A stretch of 64,000 nucleotides of DNA from Pseudomonas lini (GCF_964063345.1 NZ_OZ061318.1:5270001-5334000), one strand, 5' to 3'; shown: positions 1-8,674, counted from the first letter of the stretch. The notes: generated by a model from the sequence alone, not told the origin. Numbers and translations are program-made.

Positions 1-233
1 TGATGTTGCTGGCGGCTGACCCTCTGGCCAAGTTCATCAACGACAACCCGACGGTGGTGATGCTGGCACTGGGCTTCCTGATCATGATCGGCATGACGCT
101 GATCGCCGAAGGTTTTGGCGCCCACGTACCGAAAGGCTACGTCTACGCGGCCATGGCGTTCTCGGCGACGATCGAAGGCTTGAACATGCTGTCGCGTCGG
201 GCCAGGCAGAAGCGCATCGCCGCTGAAGCTTAA
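1..233 (+). CDS. TerC family integral membrane protein, C-terminal part (5' truncated by window)
   Basis: The reading frame is already open at the first base and ends at TAA 231-233, so only the last 76 or so residues are present. The piece has a hydrophobic segment ([19 protein letters not shown]), then the motif [22 protein letters not shown] and a basic tail. That arrangement is typical of the C-terminus of TerC/YgdQ/YkoY membrane proteins, which are inner-membrane proteins linked to metal (Mn) export or tellurite resistance. The specific substrate cannot be told from this fragment. A strong terminator follows 16 bases after the stop, so this is the last gene of its transcript. Confidence 0.8.
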   Translation, partial: MLLAADPLAKFINDNPTVVMLALGFLIMIGMTLIAEGFGAHVPKGYVYAAMAFSATIEGLNMLSRRARQKRIAAEA

Positions 234-248
234 CCTTCGTTAAACGAA

Positions 249-289
249 ACGGCCGCCTGAACTCGAAAGAATCCAGGCGGCCGTTTTTG
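249..289 (+). terminator. Rho-independent terminator after the TerC-type gene
   Basis: An 11-bp perfect stem (249-259 pairing with 274-284, ACGGCCGCCTG / CAGGCGGCCGT) is followed directly by a T run. It terminates the plus-strand gene. It also lies just beyond the 3' end of the small minus-strand gene at 315-485. Confidence 0.9.
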
Positions 290-314
290 TTTGTACGATT
301 GAAAAGCGCGCCAG

Positions 315-485
315 TCAGTGCGCGGTGGCGGGGTGTGCGGTCGGCTGATCGGTTTTCGCCACAGGTGTCGATTGAACCGGGTGGTGATGGTGCCGGCGGG
401 TAATACGCAAAACGCCCCACAGCATGGCGGCGGCCACGGCCAGCCAGCCGGAAATCAACATTACGATTGTCATTGTCAGGCTCAT
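315..485 (-). CDS. Small single-pass membrane protein with histidine-rich tail
   Basis: The protein has 56 residues. The start at 485 is chosen because AGGAGG sits 6 bases upstream of this ATG; the longer frame from 515 has no such site. One hydrophobic helix (MTIVMLISGWLAVAAAMLWGV) is followed by RITRRHHHH and a Pro/Thr/Ala-rich tail ending in HPATAH. The His cluster could bind metal, but this is only a suggestion. Small proteins of this kind are common in Pseudomonas genomes as unnamed hypotheticals, and no function can be assigned. It is convergent with the TerC-type gene. Confidence 0.65.
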   Translation of the reverse strand: MSLTMTIVMLISGWLAVAAAMLWGVLRITRRHHHHPVQSTPVAKTDQPTAHPATAH

Positions 486-712
486 CAGTGCCTCCTCTTG
501 CCCAGCATCGGGCACACACTCTTCCTTGGTAAATGACAGTTTAGCCGCTGCAATATTTCAGGCTATTGACCAAAGGTCGCCTGGCACCAACCAGTTCGCT
601 CTATCGAATGCAATCAACTGCCGGTTAAGGCTATACCGCTGCCGCGCGGCATCCTATGATCGACGGCCAAGCCGGGAGTGTGAATGCCTGGCGTTTGAAC
701 AAGAGAGTGATG

Positions 713-1384
713 ATGGTGCGGGTATTTTCTCGAATTCGGTCTTTAGTGCTGATCGTTGGCTGCGTTGCCGGCCTGGCTGGTTGTGCGGGGAGCGTGGCGC
801 CTGAAATCAAGCGTCTGCCGGAGCGGGTCGAACTCAGCGGTACGTTTTACCGTGGGCAAAGTTATCAAAGCGGGCCTCAGGTGCTGGCTAGCCTGCTGTC
901 CCAGCAAGGCATCGTGATAACCCCGGGGTTGCTCGACAAACCTCTGCATTTGCCGGGTGCCGAAGACCGCTTGGAACAGAACATGCAGAACCTCGCCCGA
1001 GAGTACGGGATGGTGGTCTATCCCCTCGACAGCCATTTGCCGGCGCTGCTGGCCCAGGTCGCTGCCGGTTACCCGGTGATGGTGCGCTTCACCGAAGGCT
1101 CGGCGTTCTGGGCTGAGCCCCGGTATGCCATTCTCGCCGGTTACAACCGTCAGAAGCAGACCGTGCTGCTGCGTGCCGGGATGGATCGTCGGTTGCTGAT
1201 GGGGTTCGGCTCCTTTGAATCGGCGTTTGAAAATGCCGGTGGCTGGGCTGTATTGATCCAGAAGCCGGACCAGATTCCGGCCAATGTCGATCAGTCGCGC
1301 TGGCTGAAAGCGGCGAGCGATCTTGCCCAGTCAGGTCAGGAGCAGGCGGCAGCCAGGGCGAAGAAGGCGTTGATCACGAAGTAA
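713..1384 (+). CDS. Lipoprotein with degenerate C39-like peptidase fold (catalytic residues lost)
   Basis: The protein has 223 residues from ATG 713, which has AGAGAG 6 bases upstream; 710 and 656 are in-frame alternatives. A signal sequence ends in the lipobox LAGC (Cys24), so it is probably a membrane-anchored lipoprotein. The body resembles the PA2778-type C39 cysteine peptidase-like family. The usual YQCGPAALA motif reads YQSGPQVLA here (Ser53 for Cys). The WHYAVVVGY-type motif reads EPRYAILAGY, with Arg137 where the catalytic His is expected. It is therefore likely a non-enzymatic relative. A signature with both residues changed argues against simple sequencing error. The role is unknown. 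The downstream small genes are on the same strand. Confidence 0.7.
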   Translation: MVRVFSRIRSLVLIVGCVAGLAGCAGSVAPEIKRLPERVELSGTFYRGQSYQSGPQVLASLLSQQGIVITPGLLDKPLHLPGAEDRLEQNMQNLAREYGMVVYPLDSHLPALLAQVAAGYPVMVRFTEGSAFWAEPRYAILAGYNRQKQTVLLRAGMDRRLLMGFGSFESAFENAGGWAVLIQKPDQIPANVDQSRWLKAASDLAQSGQEQAAARAKKALITK

Positions 1385-1477
1385 GTTTCCGCTCGTCATC
1401 GGCATGGCACTGCCACGCTATGCTGGAGTCTCAGGTAGAGGGCCCGGATTTTTCCGGGACCATGATCAGGAGGCGCC

Positions 1478-1693
1478 ATGGCACATTCCAATACCCCGAC
1501 CGGCCCGCACTCGTCTGAGCATTCGTCCGATAATGAGTTGGGGTTCGACCCCGATTCTCCAGACGTTGCCGATCCTCAGGTCGATCCCATCGGGCCCGCC
1601 AAGGCGCCCAGAGATGTAAAACCGGGTGAGGAGGGCAAGAAGGCACCGGCCAAGCCTTACGATCCACTTGGCGATCTGAAACCCAAGTCCTAG
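1478..1693 (+). CDS. Small acidic, proline-rich hypothetical protein
   Basis: The protein has 71 residues starting with MAHSNTPTGP. AGGAGG lies 6 bases before the ATG at 1478, which is strong translational evidence. The sequence is hydrophilic, rich in Pro, Asp, Ser and Lys, with no predicted fold, signal or membrane segment, and is probably intrinsically disordered. The recurring DPDSP and DP patterns are shared with the next small gene, suggesting the two are related. It does not match a family I can name. Confidence 0.65.
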   Translation: MAHSNTPTGPHSSEHSSDNELGFDPDSPDVADPQVDPIGPAKAPRDVKPGEEGKKAPAKPYDPLGDLKPKS

Positions 1694-1705
1694 TCAGAGG
1701 TGCAT

Positions 1706-1930
1706 ATGTCTACCGATTCGAGCTTCGACGACAAACGTCCGGATCCTCCAGATAGTGTTCCAACAACCCCCGAAGAAGATCTGGATCCGGTGATGGATCC
1801 GGACAGCCCGCTAAGGGACCCGTTGGCCAGACCGACAGTGGTGCCGACGAAGCATCCGCAGGGCTGGAAGGACCCGAGTGCCGGGGATGGCATTCCGGAT
1901 GACGATCAGATGCCGTTGCCCAATGATTAA
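1706..1930 (+). CDS. Small acidic, Asp/Pro-rich hypothetical protein
   Basis: The protein has 74 residues from ATG 1706; AGAGG lies 6 bases upstream. A GTG at 1700 is in frame but overlaps that site. It contains repeated D-P-[DV] units (LDPVMDPDSP, LRDP) and ends in DDDQMPLPND. It has no signal peptide or hydrophobic segment and is likely disordered. It starts 12 bases after the preceding small gene and shares its DPDSP motif, so the pair is probably co-transcribed and may come from a duplication. Function is unknown. Confidence 0.65.
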   Translation: MSTDSSFDDKRPDPPDSVPTTPEEDLDPVMDPDSPLRDPLARPTVVPTKHPQGWKDPSAGDGIPDDDQMPLPND

Positions 1931-1941
1931 TCCAGGACAAA

Positions 1942-1967
1942 AAAAGCCCCGAAGAATCGGGGCTTTC
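1942..1967. terminator. Bidirectional terminator between convergent genes
   Basis: The stem AAAGCCCC / GGGGCTTT is flanked by an A run on one side and a T run on the other. It can end both the plus-strand small-gene transcript and the minus-strand pbpG transcript, whose stop is at 1987. Confidence 0.85.
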
Positions 1968-1986
1968 GTTTACAGGCGTTATGACC

Positions 1987-2925
1987 TTATTTCGACGCTT
2001 CAACCACGCCGCTTTGGCGATGCTTGAGGTTCTTTTCAGATTTGTACTGGAGGGCTACGGACGGCACGTCGGCGCTCTTGCCGGTTTCGACCCAGCTGCG
2101 AATACGGCTGGCATCGGCAAAGTGCGTGTATTTGCCGAAGGCATCGAGAATCACTAGTGCCATCGGACGATTACCCATGCTGGTGACCAGCACCAGGCAG
2201 TGACCGGCCTCGTTGGTGAAGCCGGTCTTGGTCAGTTTGATGTCCCAGTTCGGCTTGTTGATCAAATGGTCGGTATTGCGAAAACCCAGGCTGTAGTTGG
2301 GTTTACGGAACGAAACGGTTTTTTCCTTGGTGGTGCTCAATTCAGTCAATAGCGGGTACTTGTGCGCAGCGATCAGCAATTTGCTCAGGTCGCGGGCAGT
2401 GGACACGTTGCGAGGGGAGAGGCCCGTCGGTTCGACAAAGTGGGTGCTGGTCATGCCCAGCGCTTTGGCTTTGGCGTTCATGGCGGCAATGAACGCGACA
2501 TAACCGCCCGGATAGTGATGGGCCAGCGTCGCGGCAGCACGGTTTTCCGATGACATCAGAGCAATCAGTAGCATCTCCCGGCGCGGCAATTCGCTTTTGA
2601 GTTTGACTCGGGAAAACACGCCTTTCATTTCCGGGGTGTCGCTGATGTTGACGGAAAGGAACTCGTCCATATTTTGTCGGGCTTCTACCACCACCAGACC
2701 AGTCATCAGTTTGCTGACGGACGCGATTGGCACGACGACGTCAGGGTTGCTGGCATAAATGACTTTGTTGGTTTGCATATCCATCAGCAAGGCACTGCCG
2801 GAAGCGATCTTCAGTTGTGAAATGTTTCGGGGCGCCTCGATGGTTTCAGCGGCGTTGACCGTTTGCGTAGTGAAAGTCCCTGTAAACGCAAAAAACAAGC
2901 TCAGGATTGAAAGACGGATTTTCAC
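1987..2925 (-). CDS. pbpG: D-alanyl-D-alanine endopeptidase (PBP7 type)
   Basis: The protein has 312 residues with a Sec signal peptide (cleavage likely after VNA, about residue 25). It is a periplasmic low-molecular-weight penicillin-binding protein that cuts D-Ala-meso-DAP cross-links in peptidoglycan. All three active-site motifs of the family are visible: SVSK (Ser69-Lys72), SEN (Ser126-Asn128) and KTG (233-235). The length matches PBP7/PbpG (about 310 residues) rather than the longer DacA/DacC carboxypeptidases, which carry an extra C-terminal domain. It is monocistronic, ending at the bidirectional terminator at 1942-1967. Confidence 0.93.
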   Translation of the reverse strand: MKIRLSILSLFFAFTGTFTTQTVNAAETIEAPRNISQLKIASGSALLMDMQTNKVIYASNPDVVVPIASVSKLMTGLVVVEARQNMDEFLSVNISDTPEMKGVFSRVKLKSELPRREMLLIALMSSENRAAATLAHHYPGGYVAFIAAMNAKAKALGMTSTHFVEPTGLSPRNVSTARDLSKLLIAAHKYPLLTELSTTKEKTVSFRKPNYSLGFRNTDHLINKPNWDIKLTKTGFTNEAGHCLVLVTSMGNRPMALVILDAFGKYTHFADASRIRSWVETGKSADVPSVALQYKSEKNLKHRQSGVVEASK

Positions 2926-3140
2926 GCTGGTGGACTCATAAAGGGTGGATATGCCGTTCTGTAACGGGCTGTTTCTTAAAAACGACGCATTTTAGGAGTA
3001 TGTGCCAGGAAAGCCATAGGCGCCTGTAAACAAAGGGCCAAAGATGAATTATTTTTAACGCTGTACCCATTTTGTATCAATCCTGGCTTTCCAGCTTCCC
3101 GATCTCTGACCAGTCGGTGGTCGAGCTTTTTCTGCGGGCG

Positions 3141-3170
3141 AAAAAAACCCCGCGATGGGCGGGGTTCTTT
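3141..3170 (-). terminator. Terminator downstream of folD
   Basis: The 8-bp stem AACCCCGC / GCGGGGTT (3146-3153 with 3159-3166) is preceded on the plus strand by seven A residues, which form the T tract for the minus-strand folD transcript. The T-rich right side may also give weak termination in the other direction. Confidence 0.85.
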
Positions 3171-3197
3171 TATGCGACGCTGCGAGCAAGCGTGAAC

Positions 3198-4052
3198 TCA
3201 GCCGTGCAGTGTTTCCGCCGCGTACAGCGTGTTCTCCAGCAAGCAAGCGCGGGTCATCGGGCCAACGCCGCCCGGTACCGGAGTGATCCAGCCGGCGCGG
3301 GGCAGGGCGGTTTCGTAGATCACGTCACCAACCAGCTTGCCGTCTTCCTGACGATTAATGCCAACGTCGATCACGATCGCGCCTTCCTTGATCCATTCAC
3401 CTTTGACCAGGCCCGGCTTGCCTGCGGCAACCACCACCAGGTCGGCGCGACCGACATGGCCCGCCAGATCCTTGGTGAAACGGTGGGTAACGGTCACGGT
3501 GCAACCGGCCAGCAGCAGTTCCATCGCCATCGGACGGCCAACAATGTTGGAAGCCCCGACAATGACCGCGTCCATCCCGTAGAGGTCGGCGCCGGTGCTT
3601 TCCAGCAACGCCATGATGCCTTTAGGTGTGCACGGACGCAGCAGCGGAATGCGCTGGGCCAGACGGCCGACGTTATAAGGGTGGAAACCGTCGACGTCCT
3701 TGTCAGGACGAATGCGCTCCAGCAATTTGGAGGCGTCCAGATGTTCAGGTAAAGGCAGTTGAAGCAGAACGCCGTCAATCGCCGGGTCGTCGTTCAGGCG
3801 ATCGATCAGGTCGGTCAGTGCTTCTTGAGTGGTTTCGGCAGGCAGGTCATAGGCTTGGGAAAGGAAGCCGACCTCTTCACAGTCTTTACGCTTGTGCGAG
3901 ACATAAACCTGAGAGGCAGGATCGCTGCCGACCAGGATCACCGCGAGACCGGGTGTGCGCAAGCCTTGCTGGCGACGCTCGGCGACTCGTTTGGCGATCT
4001 GCTGGCGCAGGCTGGCGGCGATCGATTTGCCGTCGATTAGTTGTGCAGTCAT
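3198..4052 (-). CDS. folD: Bifunctional methylenetetrahydrofolate dehydrogenase/methenyl-THF cyclohydrolase
   Basis: The protein has 284 residues, the normal FolD length. It interconverts 5,10-methylene-, 5,10-methenyl- and 10-formyl-tetrahydrofolate in cytosolic one-carbon metabolism using NADP. The catalytic region [14 protein letters not shown] carries Tyr50 and Lys54, which match the E. coli catalytic Tyr50/Lys54. The nucleotide-binding stretch [11 protein letters not shown] and the C-terminal signature PGGVGPMT are both present. It is a single gene with its own terminator, divergent from the tRNA cluster, as in other pseudomonads. Confidence 0.97.
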   Translation of the reverse strand: MTAQLIDGKSIAASLRQQIAKRVAERRQQGLRTPGLAVILVGSDPASQVYVSHKRKDCEEVGFLSQAYDLPAETTQEALTDLIDRLNDDPAIDGVLLQLPLPEHLDASKLLERIRPDKDVDGFHPYNVGRLAQRIPLLRPCTPKGIMALLESTGADLYGMDAVIVGASNIVGRPMAMELLLAGCTVTVTHRFTKDLAGHVGRADLVVVAAGKPGLVKGEWIKEGAIVIDVGINRQEDGKLVGDVIYETALPRAGWITPVPGGVGPMTRACLLENTLYAAETLHG

Positions 4053-4183
4053 TGCGCGTGATTAACCATCGAGAGGGGGAAAAAAGAGTGCGCATTCTCG
4101 CATGTCATGAGGTAAGGGCAAAGGCGCTTGGTCTGCAAATTCCCCTAACCCCTTTAATTAAATGAATTTTTTATAAAAAGGAT

Positions 4184-4210
4184 TTGACGCCCTCTGGGGG
4201 GCTCTATACT
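4184..4210 (+). promoter_or_regulatory. Sigma-70 promoter of the tRNA Arg-His-Leu-His cluster
   Basis: TTGACG (4184-4189) and TATACT (4205-4210) are separated by 15 bases, a little short, and followed by a GC-containing discriminator. This is the only good promoter between folD and tRNA-Arg and looks like a stable-RNA promoter. The leader before the first tRNA is about 110 bases. Confidence 0.65.
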
Positions 4211-4326
4211 ATTCGTCGCACTTGTCGGGCACAGCCTAGCACTGGTTGAGAAGGTCGAGCGGAATCAAAGTTCTGCAAGGCTGAAAAGCACTTAGTTTGT
4301 AGTCCTTCAAGGTTACAGCTAACAAG

Positions 4327-4403
4327 GCGCCCGTAGCTCAGCTGGATAGAGCATCCGCCTTCTAAGCGGATGGTCGCAGGTTCGAGTCCTGCCGGGTGCG
4401 CCA
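4327..4403 (+). tRNA. tRNA-Arg (anticodon TCT)
   Basis: The 77-nt cloverleaf has acceptor GCGCCCG / CGGGTGC, anticodon stem TCCGC / GCGGA with loop CTTCTAA, T-loop TTCGAGT, and CCA encoded. The anticodon TCT reads AGA/AGG codons. It is the first tRNA of the cluster. Confidence 0.97.
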
Positions 4404-4435
4404 TTAGGCAGCTTTGGCACAAGTAGCGCGATATG

Positions 4436-4511
4436 GTGGGCGTAGCTCAGTTGGTAGAGCACGGGATTGTGACTCCCGTTGTCGTGGGTTCGATCCCCAT
4501 CGTCCACCCCA
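4436..4511 (+). tRNA. tRNA-His (anticodon GTG), copy 1
   Basis: The 76-nt tRNA has acceptor GTGGGCG / CGTCCAC and anticodon loop TTGTGAC reading GTG. The histidine identity features are present: a C discriminator before CCA and a G at -1 (4435). It is followed immediately by its own hairpin terminator and is identical to copy 2 at 4730. Confidence 0.97.
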
Positions 4512-4518
4512 TATTTCG

Positions 4519-4551
4519 AAAGGCGCCAGATTTAACGGTCTGGCGCCTTTG
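4519..4551 (+). terminator. Hairpin after tRNA-His copy 1
   Basis: A 12-bp stem (4519-4530 with 4539-4550) is followed by only a short T run (CTTTG). It is probably a partial terminator or processing hairpin, because tRNA-Leu follows on the same strand. Confidence 0.7.
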
Positions 4552-4569
4552 CTTTAACAGCTTCAATCC

Positions 4570-4654
4570 GCGGATGTGGTGGAATTGGTAGACACACTGG
4601 ATTTAGGTTCCAGCGCCGCGAGGCGTAAGAGTTCGAGTCTCTTCATCCGCACCA
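4570..4654 (+). tRNA. tRNA-Leu (anticodon TAG)
   Basis: The 85-nt class II tRNA has a long variable arm, acceptor GCGGATG / CATCCGC, anticodon loop TTTAGGT (anticodon TAG, reading CTA/CTG) and an encoded CCA. Confidence 0.97.
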
Positions 4655-4729
4655 AATAAAGCTTCGCTCATGTCGGTGGCATGATTGGGGTTCAACAAAG
4701 AAGTTGTTCATTCTTTGTAACGCAATATG

Positions 4730-4805
4730 GTGGGCGTAGCTCAGTTGGTAGAGCACGGGATTGTGACTCCCGTTGTCGTGGGTTCGATCCCCATCGTCCA
4801 CCCCA
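4730..4805 (+). tRNA. tRNA-His (anticodon GTG), copy 2
   Basis: This is a 76-nt copy identical to the tRNA-His at 4436-4511. The identity extends into both flanks, including the downstream hairpin, with a single base difference. Confidence 0.97.
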
Positions 4806-4812
4806 TATTTCG

Positions 4813-4848
4813 AAAGGCGCCAGATTTAACAGTCTGGCGCCTTTTTTG
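4813..4848 (+). terminator. Terminator of the tRNA cluster
   Basis: This is the same 12-bp stem as the hairpin after copy 1 (4813-4824 with 4833-4844), but here it is followed by a longer T run. It is the likely end of the tRNA transcript. Confidence 0.88.
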
Positions 4849-5191
4849 TTTCAGTGGCCGCAGGTTCTGGGTCACAGCGGCGGGGCGTTTCGTCGTATTT
4901 ATGTTTCTCGATGATGCCGCGCTGCCCGCCGGCCTTGCTCGCAAGATCGGCTGTCAGGGAAATTGTTGGCAGTCTCTTCTATATATAGAAGGGTTGGTGC
5001 AGAGCCCCGGCATGACTGGCTGTATTTGCTAACAGGGCGAGGCACAACCGTTTGTCCCCGCCTATAAATTGCCTGCTGCTTTTTTACCCGTTTTCAGTAG
5101 GGTGACTTCTTGAGTTTGACCCACTAGAATGCATGCCCTTGATTCTGGGGTCGGAAACGGCCGGCTAACGTCTGTGCAACGAGGAATATCC
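4849..5191 (+). other. tig leader region
   Basis: This is the noncoding stretch between the tRNA terminator and trigger factor. It contains the perfect 16-bp palindrome CTTCTATATATAGAAG (4976-4991) and, nearer the gene, a possible sigma-70 promoter: GTGACT (5102-5107), 17 bases, TAGAAT (5125-5130). No gene is seen in it; the ORF frames covering it are extensions of the tRNA and tig frames. Confidence 0.5.
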
Positions 5192-6502
5192 ATGCAAGTT
5201 TCTGTTGAAAATACTACTGCTCTTGAGCGCCGCATGAGCGTCACCGTGCCGGCTGAGCGCATTGAGAGCCAAGTCAACAAGCGTCTGCAGCAGACTGCCC
5301 AAAAGGCCAAGATTGCTGGCTTCCGTCCAGGCAAAGTGCCAATGAGCGAAATCAAGCGCCGTTTCGGTGCTGACGCTCGCCAGGAAGCTGTAGGCGACGT
5401 GATCCAGTCTTCCTTCTATGAGGCTGTGGTTGAGCAGAAGCTGAACCCGGCTGGTTCGCCGTCGATCGAGCCAAAATCCCTGGAAGCTGGCAAGGACCTG
5501 GAATACGTCGCAATTTTCGAAGTGTTCCCAGAGTTCACCGTTGCCGGTTTCGAAGGTATCACCGTTGAGCGTCTGAGCGCTGACGTGGCTGATGCCGATC
5601 TGGACAAGATGCTGGAAATCCTGCGCAAGCAGAACACCCGTTTCGAAGTTGCCGATCGCGCTGCTCAGAACGAAGACCAGCTGAACATCGATTTCGTCGG
5701 CAAAGTCGACGGTGAAGTGTTCGCTGGCGGTTCCGCCAAAGGCACCCAGCTGGTACTGGGTTCCGGCCGCATGATCCCTGGCTTCGAAGACGGTCTGGTT
5801 GGCGCTAAAGCCGGCGAAGAGCGCGTTCTGAACCTGACCTTCCCAGAGGACTATCAGAACCTCGACCTGGCAGGCAAAGCCGCTGAGTTCACCGTGACCG
5901 TGAACACCGTTTCCGAGCCAAAACTGCCAGAACTGACCGAAGAATTCTTCGCTCAATTCGGCATCAAGGAAACCGGTCTGGAAGGCTTCCGCACCGAAGT
6001 TCGCAAGAACATGGAGCGCGAACTGCGTCAGGCGATCAAATCCAAGGTCAAGAATCAGGTTATGGACGGTCTGCTGGCCACCAACCCGATCGAAGTGCCA
6101 AAGGCTCTGCTGTCCAACGAAGTCGACCGTCTGCGCGTGCAGGCTGTTCAGCAGTTCGGCGGCAACATCAAGCCTGACCAGCTGCCGGCCGAGCTGTTCG
6201 AAGAGCAAGCCAAGCGCCGCGTTGTGCTGGGTCTGATCGTGGCTGAAGTGGTCAAGCAATTCGACCTCAAGCCTGACGAAGCCCGCGTTCGCGAGATGAT
6301 TCAGGAAATGGCTTCGGCTTACCAGGAGCCTGAGCAGGTTGTGTCTTGGTACTACAAGAACGACCAGCAACTGAACGAGGTCCGTTCGGTTGTGCTGGAA
6401 GAACAAGTTGTGGATACTGTTCTGCAGAAAGCTAGCGTGACCGACAAATCGGTCTCTTACGAAGAAGCGGTCAAGCCGGTAGAAGCTCCACAAGCCGACT
6501 GA
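5192..6502 (+). CDS. tig: Trigger factor, ribosome-associated chaperone and peptidyl-prolyl isomerase
   Basis: The protein has 436 residues from ATG 5192 ([17 protein letters not shown]), preceded by GAGGA; the frame extends upstream but the family start is here. Trigger factor binds nascent chains at the ribosome exit through the N-terminal domain signature [17 protein letters not shown] (about residues 43-59). It then carries an FKBP-type isomerase domain (about 160-245) and a helical C-terminal chaperone domain. Length and domain order are those of the E. coli protein (432 residues). It is the first gene of the tig-clpP-clpX-lon array. A hairpin without a T tract lies between it and clpP. 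Confidence 0.97.
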   Translation: MQVSVENTTALERRMSVTVPAERIESQVNKRLQQTAQKAKIAGFRPGKVPMSEIKRRFGADARQEAVGDVIQSSFYEAVVEQKLNPAGSPSIEPKSLEAGKDLEYVAIFEVFPEFTVAGFEGITVERLSADVADADLDKMLEILRKQNTRFEVADRAAQNEDQLNIDFVGKVDGEVFAGGSAKGTQLVLGSGRMIPGFEDGLVGAKAGEERVLNLTFPEDYQNLDLAGKAAEFTVTVNTVSEPKLPELTEEFFAQFGIKETGLEGFRTEVRKNMERELRQAIKSKVKNQVMDGLLATNPIEVPKALLSNEVDRLRVQAVQQFGGNIKPDQLPAELFEEQAKRRVVLGLIVAEVVKQFDLKPDEARVREMIQEMASAYQEPEQVVSWYYKNDQQLNEVRSVVLEEQVVDTVLQKASVTDKSVSYEEAVKPVEAPQAD

Positions 6503-6528
6503 TTGTTTTTGCGGTAAGAAGTACACAC

Positions 6529-6556
6529 CATAAGCCAGCCTTCGTGCTGGCTTATG
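6529..6556 (+). terminator. Intergenic hairpin between tig and clpP
   Basis: An 11-bp stem (CATAAGCCAGC / GCTGGCTTATG) with no following T run. It probably acts as an attenuator or RNA processing/stability element that sets relative tig and clpP levels, rather than as a full terminator. Confidence 0.6.
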
Positions 6557-6595
6557 CGTATTCAAGACATAACTATTTGGGAGTGACTGCAGAGC

Positions 6596-7231
6596 ATGTT
6601 CCGTAATTCGTATATTCAGCAGAACTCTGATATCCAGGCCGCAGGCGGCCTGGTCCCGATGGTTGTCGAGCAGTCTGCTCGTGGCGAGCGCGCCTATGAC
6701 ATCTACTCGCGCCTTCTCAAGGAGCGAGTGATTTTTCTGGTTGGTCCGGTAGAGGACTACATGGCCAACCTGATCTGTGCGCAACTGCTGTTCCTTGAAG
6801 CGGAAAACCCGGACAAGGACATCCATCTCTATATCAACTCGCCGGGCGGTTCGGTGACGGCGGGCATGTCGATCTACGACACCATGCAGTTCATCAAGCC
6901 AAACGTGTCGACCACCTGCATCGGTCAAGCGTGCAGCATGGGTGCGTTTCTATTGACGGCCGGTGCCCAAGGCAAGCGTTACTGCCTGCCGAACTCGCGT
7001 GTGATGATTCACCAGCCACTGGGCGGTTTCCAGGGCCAGGCCTCGGATATCGAAATCCATGCCAAGGAAATCCTCTTCATTCGTGAGCGTCTCAACACGC
7101 TGATGGCCAAGCATAGCGGGCGCACTCTTGAAGAGATCGAGCGCGATACCAACCGCGATAATTTCATGAGTGCAGAAGCAGCGCGTGAATACGGGTTGAT
7201 CGATGAAGTGATCAATCAGCGCCCCGCTTAA
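6596..7231 (+). CDS. clpP: ATP-dependent Clp protease proteolytic subunit
   Basis: The protein has 211 residues. ClpP forms the double-heptameric serine protease chamber that degrades proteins unfolded by ClpX or ClpA. The catalytic triad is visible: Ser114 in [11 protein letters not shown], His139 in MIHQPLGG and Asp188 in the DTNRDNF segment. A short N-terminal propeptide precedes the mature sequence. A GAGTG element lies 10 bases upstream of the ATG. It lies between tig and clpX on the same strand, the normal order in gammaproteobacteria. Confidence 0.97.
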   Translation: MFRNSYIQQNSDIQAAGGLVPMVVEQSARGERAYDIYSRLLKERVIFLVGPVEDYMANLICAQLLFLEAENPDKDIHLYINSPGGSVTAGMSIYDTMQFIKPNVSTTCIGQACSMGAFLLTAGAQGKRYCLPNSRVMIHQPLGGFQGQASDIEIHAKEILFIRERLNTLMAKHSGRTLEEIERDTNRDNFMSAEAAREYGLIDEVINQRPA

Positions 7232-7275
7232 AATAAGCAGCTCAAAATAAGGTTGGTCGGCGGGTCCGATCACCA

Positions 7276-7295
7276 GCGGGCTTGAAAAAGCCCGC
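7276..7295 (+). other. Perfect 8-bp hairpin with GAAA tetraloop upstream of clpX
   Basis: GCGGGCTT / AAGCCCGC pairs 7276-7283 with 7288-7295 around a GAAA loop. There is no T tract, so termination is unlikely. It overlaps the -35 element of the proposed clpX heat-shock promoter. Confidence 0.6.
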
Positions 7296-7309
7296 AATAG
7301 CCTTCATCT
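7281..7309 (+). promoter_or_regulatory. Candidate RpoH (sigma-32) promoter of clpX
   Basis: CTTGAAA (7281-7287), 14 bases, then CTTCATCT (7302-7309). The -35 matches the sigma-32 consensus perfectly and the -10 partially (consensus CCCCATNT). A start near 7316 would leave a leader of about 28 bases before the clpX ATG. It has the same 14-base spacing as the candidate before lon. Confidence 0.5.
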
Positions 7310-7343
7310 TGTGTTGCAAGCCTATCGGATTTGGATCGAACGA

Positions 7344-8627
7344 ATGACTGACACCCGCAACGGCGAGGACAACGGCAAGCTGCTCTATTGCTCCTTCTGT
7401 GGCAAAAGCCAGCATGAAGTACGCAAATTGATTGCCGGCCCCTCGGTCTTTATCTGCGACGAGTGCGTCGACCTGTGCAATGACATCATCCGTGAGGAGG
7501 TGCAGGAAGCCCAGGCCGAAAGCAGCGCGCATAAATTGCCTTCGCCTAAAGAAATCAGCGGCATCCTTGATCAGTACGTGATTGGTCAGGAACGTGCGAA
7601 AAAGGTTCTGGCCGTAGCGGTGTACAACCACTACAAGCGCCTGAACCAGCGTGACAAAAAGAATGACGACGTCGAACTCGGCAAGAGCAACATCTTGCTG
7701 ATCGGCCCGACAGGCTCGGGTAAAACCCTGCTTGCCGAAACACTGGCTCGCTTGCTGAACGTTCCGTTCACGATTGCCGACGCAACCACCCTCACCGAGG
7801 CGGGTTATGTCGGTGAAGATGTCGAGAACATCATTCAGAAGCTGCTGCAGAAGTGCGATTACGATGTAGAAAAAGCCCAGATGGGCATTGTCTACATCGA
7901 TGAGATCGACAAAATCTCGCGCAAGTCTGACAACCCGTCGATCACCCGGGACGTTTCCGGTGAAGGCGTGCAGCAGGCCCTGCTCAAGTTGATCGAAGGC
8001 ACGGTCGCTTCCGTTCCGCCTCAGGGTGGTCGCAAGCATCCGCAGCAGGAATTCCTTCAGGTCGACACCCGTAACATCCTGTTCATCTGCGGTGGTGCGT
8101 TCTCCGGTCTGGAAAAGGTTATTCAAAACCGTTCCACCAAGGGCGGCATCGGTTTCAACGCGGAAGTTCGCAGCAAGGAAGAAGGCAAGAAAGTCGGTGA
8201 GTCCCTGCGTGAAGTCGAACCTGACGATTTGGTCAAGTTTGGTCTGATCCCGGAATTCGTCGGTCGTCTGCCGGTACTTGCCACGCTGGACGAGCTTGAT
8301 GAGGCTGCGTTGATGCAGATTCTCACCGAGCCGAAAAATGCTCTGACCAAACAGTATGCCAAGCTGTTCGAGATGGAAGGCGTGGACCTGGAATTCCGGG
8401 CCGACGCGCTGAAATCGGTCGCCAAACGTGCTCTGGAACGCAAAACCGGTGCCCGTGGACTGCGCTCGATCCTCGAAGGTGTGTTGCTCGACACTATGTA
8501 TGAAATCCCCTCGCAGTCCGAGGTGAGTAAAGTAGTGATCGATGAAAGCGTTATAGAAGGTAAGTCCAAGCCACTGTATATCTACGAAAACAGTGAGCCG
8601 GCTGCCAAGGCAGCGCCAGACGCCTAA
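7344..8627 (+). CDS. clpX: ClpX, ATP-dependent unfoldase subunit of ClpXP
   Basis: The protein has 427 residues from ATG 7344 ([10 protein letters not shown]), the family start; the frame extends 11 codons further upstream without family similarity. The N-terminal zinc-binding domain has Cys16, Cys19, Cys38 and Cys41. The AAA+ module has Walker A GPTGSGKT (121-128), Walker B VYIDEIDK (183-190), and the ClpP-docking IGF loop in GGIGFNAEV. ClpX recognises tagged or specific substrates and feeds them to ClpP. It ends at a compact terminator at 8650. Confidence 0.97.
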   Translation: MTDTRNGEDNGKLLYCSFCGKSQHEVRKLIAGPSVFICDECVDLCNDIIREEVQEAQAESSAHKLPSPKEISGILDQYVIGQERAKKVLAVAVYNHYKRLNQRDKKNDDVELGKSNILLIGPTGSGKTLLAETLARLLNVPFTIADATTLTEAGYVGEDVENIIQKLLQKCDYDVEKAQMGIVYIDEIDKISRKSDNPSITRDVSGEGVQQALLKLIEGTVASVPPQGGRKHPQQEFLQVDTRNILFICGGAFSGLEKVIQNRSTKGGIGFNAEVRSKEEGKKVGESLREVEPDDLVKFGLIPEFVGRLPVLATLDELDEAALMQILTEPKNALTKQYAKLFEMEGVDLEFRADALKSVAKRALERKTGARGLRSILEGVLLDTMYEIPSQSEVSKVVIDESVIEGKSKPLYIYENSEPAAKAAPDA

Positions 8628-8649
8628 GCGTCACACTGCTGAAATAAAG

Positions 8650-8670
8650 AAGGGGCCTTCGGGCCCCTTT
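8650..8670 (+). terminator. Terminator after clpX
   Basis: The 8-bp stem AAGGGGCC / GGCCCCTT with a TTCG tetraloop is followed by a short T run. It separates clpX from lon. Confidence 0.85.
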
Positions 8671-8674
8671 GCTA

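Larger units (their letters stand above)
4431..4845 (+). repeat. Direct duplication of tRNA-His plus terminator
   Basis: Bases 4431-4550 and 4725-4844 are identical except at one position (4537 G, 4831 A). Each unit contains the whole tRNA-His and its hairpin. tRNA-Leu lies between the two units. Confidence 0.9.

Noticed and set aside
4204..4944. Short ORFs across the tRNA genes
   Set aside because: They translate tRNA sequences and their flanks; the tRNAs themselves are unambiguous.
5109..5145. Possible sigma-32 promoter before tig (CTTGAGT ... CCCTTGATT)
   Set aside because: The spacing of about 21 bases is too long and the -10 fit is poor.
5165..6928. 587-codon open frame on the minus strand opposite tig and clpP
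   Set aside because: It is a shadow frame in the antisense direction of highly conserved genes, with no ribosome site or recognisable domain. High-GC codon bias often leaves such frames open.
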